From positions 1 to 7,316 of the forward strand of contig JACRBO010000135.1 of NCBI GenBank assembly GCA_016219235.1: a DNA stretch of 7,316 nucleotides, read 5' to 3'. Of the stretch, positions 5,414 to 7,316 are shown piece after piece. Numbering within the stretch: the stretch's first letter is position 1; every line of letters begins with the position of its first letter. Origin of the DNA: Chloroflexota bacterium (GTDB lineage: Bacteria > Chloroflexota > Anaerolineae > Fen-1058). The notes under the pieces were generated by a model. That model was not told the origin of the DNA and made no database searches. It saw only the letters and a program-made list of their open reading frames with translations. The translations under genes were made by a program, and so were the position numbers.

Positions 5414-7316
5414 ACCAATTGCGAACTCGCGTTAGTTTAGCCGGTCTCGGCCTGGTGCTGGCCGCGCTCGTGCTGGCGTTGACCGTCGGCGCGACCTCGG
5501 CCTCGATCAGCGCCGTCAACATCAACGGCACAGCCACGCTGCCCAACGGCTCGGTGCCCGTGCCCGGCAACACGTGGGCGTGGCTGCTCAACCCCGATAA
5601 ATCCATCCACGGCGTCAGTCACATCGTCACCGAAACGGGCGCGTTTAGTTTTGCGGGCGTCGCGCCCGGCGCGTATTTTGTGCGCGTCGTGCCGCCGCTG
5701 CATATGCTGAATCTCGCGCCCTCGAACATCAAGCCGCTGTTGATCGTGACCACCACCGGCACGATCAACTTGCCACCGCTGGCGATGACACATCCCAGCG
5801 TCACCGGCACGGTCTATGCGCCCGGCGGCATCACGCCGACCAATGCGATGGTGAAGGTCTTCGCGGGACCGATGCTGGTCGAAGATCGTCCCACGTTCAA
5901 CGGCGATTTCGTGATCGGCGGCCTGCCGACGAACACGTACATGCTGCGGGCTGAACCACTGCCCGATGATCCGTTCTGGCCCTCGCGGCCGATGACCGTT
6001 CCGATCGAGCCGAACGCGCCGCAGTATGTGACGTTGACGCTGCAACCCGCGCAGATTTCGGGCGTGGTGAAAGACGGCCCTAATCCCGTCGAGGGCGCGC
6101 GCGTCCACGCGATCACGTTGAGCGGCGAACGCCGATCGGATGTCACCGGGCCGCTCGGCCGGTTTGCCATCGGCGATTTGCCCCTCGGCATTCAAGTCGT
6201 CTTGAAGGTCGATCCACCGATCGATCGCGGCGGCCTGCTGCCGCCCCCGCCCATGACGGTGACGACGCCCGTCAACAACGTCGTGCTCAACATGGGCACG
6301 TCCAACAAACTTGTGATCGGCTCGGTGAAAACCAATACCGGCATCTCGGTCACGCACGCGCTGATCGAAGCGCACCGCATGGATGCGCTGGGACGCGATC
6401 GGGCGGAGACAGACGCGAACGGCCAGTATCTGCTGCGTTTGACGCCGGGCGTATGGTCGATCGATGTGAAGCCCATCAGCACGACCGTGCCGCACAACTG
6501 GATCGATCCGAACCCGCCGCGTCTGGTGCAGTTTGACGACAACCTGCGGCCCGAGTTGAAGACGATCAACTTCAAAGTCATCACCGCCGATGCGACTGTG
6601 ATCGGCGCGGTGGAACTGCCCGATCATTCGGCGCCGCCCTTCACGGTGACGGTGGCGCTGCACAACGACGAAGGTCTGGGCCGCGCGCAGGACATCGATG
6701 CGCTGGGCCACTTCGCGTTCGACGTGCCGCACGGCGTGTACAACCTCGAAGTGCGCGTCCACGATCCGCGCTTTGCCGCGCCGCCGCTGCGCCCCGTGCA
6801 CGCGCGCCCGTTGACCACGACGATCGTGCCGACGATCACGCTGATCCCGCGCAATGCCTTTATTACGGGCACTTTGACGAACGGCGTCCAGCCGGTAGGT
6901 GGTGTGCCCGTCATCGCGTGGAGTCCCGACACGCACGCGACCTTTGGCACACGCGCGAACGATGAGGGTGTGTACGCGATCGGCGTGTACAGCGGCACGT
7001 GGCTCGTGCGGCCCGCCCCCCTGCCCGATCAGCCGTACATCTTCAACGGCGAGCCGGCCACGGTCACGCTCGCCTTCCATCAGATCGTGCCCGACATCGA
7101 CTTCACGTTGATCGGTGCCGACGCGACCATTCACGGTGTGTTGGTTGATGAAGCTGGCACGCCCGTTACCGCGCGCGGCTGGGCCTCGGCGGTGAACGCC
7201 GATCGATCGGTTCGCAACGGAGCGCCGATCGATGCGGGTGAGTTCGACATCCTTGTGCCGGGTGGGACGTACACTGTCGCGATCAATCTGCCTGATGGTC
7301 AACGCTTCATGTGGGA
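5410..7316 (+). CDS. Secreted multi-repeat protein with tandem Cna-B/carboxypeptidase-regulatory-like beta-sandwich domains, 3'-truncated by the window edge
   Basis: The frame runs from ATG 5410 through 635 codons to the last complete codon without a stop. The first 35 residues are a Sec signal peptide: n-region NQLRTR, a long hydrophobic core (residues 8-27) and a likely cleavage near A31 or A35. At least seven tandem units follow, starting near residues 36, 130, 215, 300, 395, 483 and 572. Most begin with a V/I-x-G-x-V/L strand (SVTGTV, QISGVV, ATVIGAV, AFITGTL, ATIHGVL), have a middle G-x-F/Y turn and a PxGxY/W-x-V strand, and end with a TLxP-type strand. This is the pattern of carboxypeptidase-regulatory-like or Cna-B-like folds, usually found in cell-surface or exported proteins as stalks or adhesive scaffolds. 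Cys is essentially absent. Whether a sortase signal, catalytic domain or membrane anchor follows cannot be seen. The exact function is unknown. Confidence 0.85.
   Translation, partial: MNQLRTRVSLAGLGLVLAALVLALTVGATSASISAVNINGTATLPNGSVPVPGNTWAWLLNPDKSIHGVSHIVTETGAFSFAGVAPGAYFVRVVPPLHMLNLAPSNIKPLLIVTTTGTINLPPLAMTHPSVTGTVYAPGGITPTNAMVKVFAGPMLVEDRPTFNGDFVIGGLPTNTYMLRAEPLPDDPFWPSRPMTVPIEPNAPQYVTLTLQPAQISGVVKDGPNPVEGARVHAITLSGERRSDVTGPLGRFAIGDLPLGIQVVLKVDPPIDRGGLLPPPPMTVTTPVNNVVLNMGTSNKLVIGSVKTNTGISVTHALIEAHRMDALGRDRAETDANGQYLLRLTPGVWSIDVKPISTTVPHNWIDPNPPRLVQFDDNLRPELKTINFKVITADATVIGAVELPDHSAPPFTVTVALHNDEGLGRAQDIDALGHFAFDVPHGVYNLEVRVHDPRFAAPPLRPVHARPLTTTIVPTITLIPRNAFITGTLTNGVQPVGGVPVIAWSPDTHATFGTRANDEGVYAIGVYSGTWLVRPAPLPDQPYIFNGEPATVTLAFHQIVPDIDFTLIGADATIHGVLVDEAGTPVTARGWASAVNADRSVRNGAPIDAGEFDILVPGGTYTVAINLPDGQRFMW

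Noticed and set aside
5437..7302. A 621-codon open frame on the minus strand, opposite the secreted-protein gene
   Set aside because: Its product is an Arg/His/Asp-rich string with no domain pattern, typical of the complement of a GC-rich gene. The plus strand has a ribosome binding site, a signal peptide and coherent repeats over the same span.

Overview
The window looks like accessory DNA from a GC-rich bacterium. Chloroflexota is my best guess, because bacterial Qng1-type queuosine-salvage proteins are known there (for example in Sphaerobacter) and palindromic interspersed repeats are abundant here. That assignment is an inference and no taxonomic marker gene is present. All supported genes lie on the plus strand. 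No rRNA, tRNA, CRISPR array, integrase or transposase was seen.

Positions 2-5008 form an apparent three-gene operon. The first gene enters from the left edge and encodes a large STAND/NB-ARC-type NTPase with a NERD-like nuclease remnant at the visible N-terminus and TPR repeats at the C-terminus. This is the architecture of an NLR-like, probably anti-phage, sensor-effector. Twenty-two bases later, behind a perfect AGGAGG, comes a 138-residue protein resembling the DUF6884/YaaA-like group. Its stop overlaps the start (ATGA) of a 672-residue fusion of a PfkB-type sugar/nucleoside kinase and a Qng1 (DUF2419, queuosine salvage) nucleosidase, which ends in four cysteines spaced like the endonuclease III iron-sulfur loop. 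The fusion has a chemical logic: the kinase would phosphorylate queuosine, and Qng1 would cleave queuosine 5'-monophosphate to release queuine.

The fusion gene carries two unrelated palindromic repeat elements in frame: a G-rich, quadruplex-prone one in the kinase half and an 83-bp multi-hairpin one in the Qng1 half. Two more repeat families sit just downstream in the gene-free gap (5009-5409). The same gap ends with a possible 24-codon leader ORF that has a strong Shine-Dalgarno sequence and overlaps the next start codon.

From 5410 to the right edge runs the start of a secreted protein: a signal peptide followed by at least seven tandem beta-sandwich-like repeats of about 85-95 residues. 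It has no stop in the window, so it is incomplete at its 3' end. Its base and codon use is clearly GC-rich, whereas the STAND gene is visibly more AT-rich, which suggests that the STAND gene was acquired separately.
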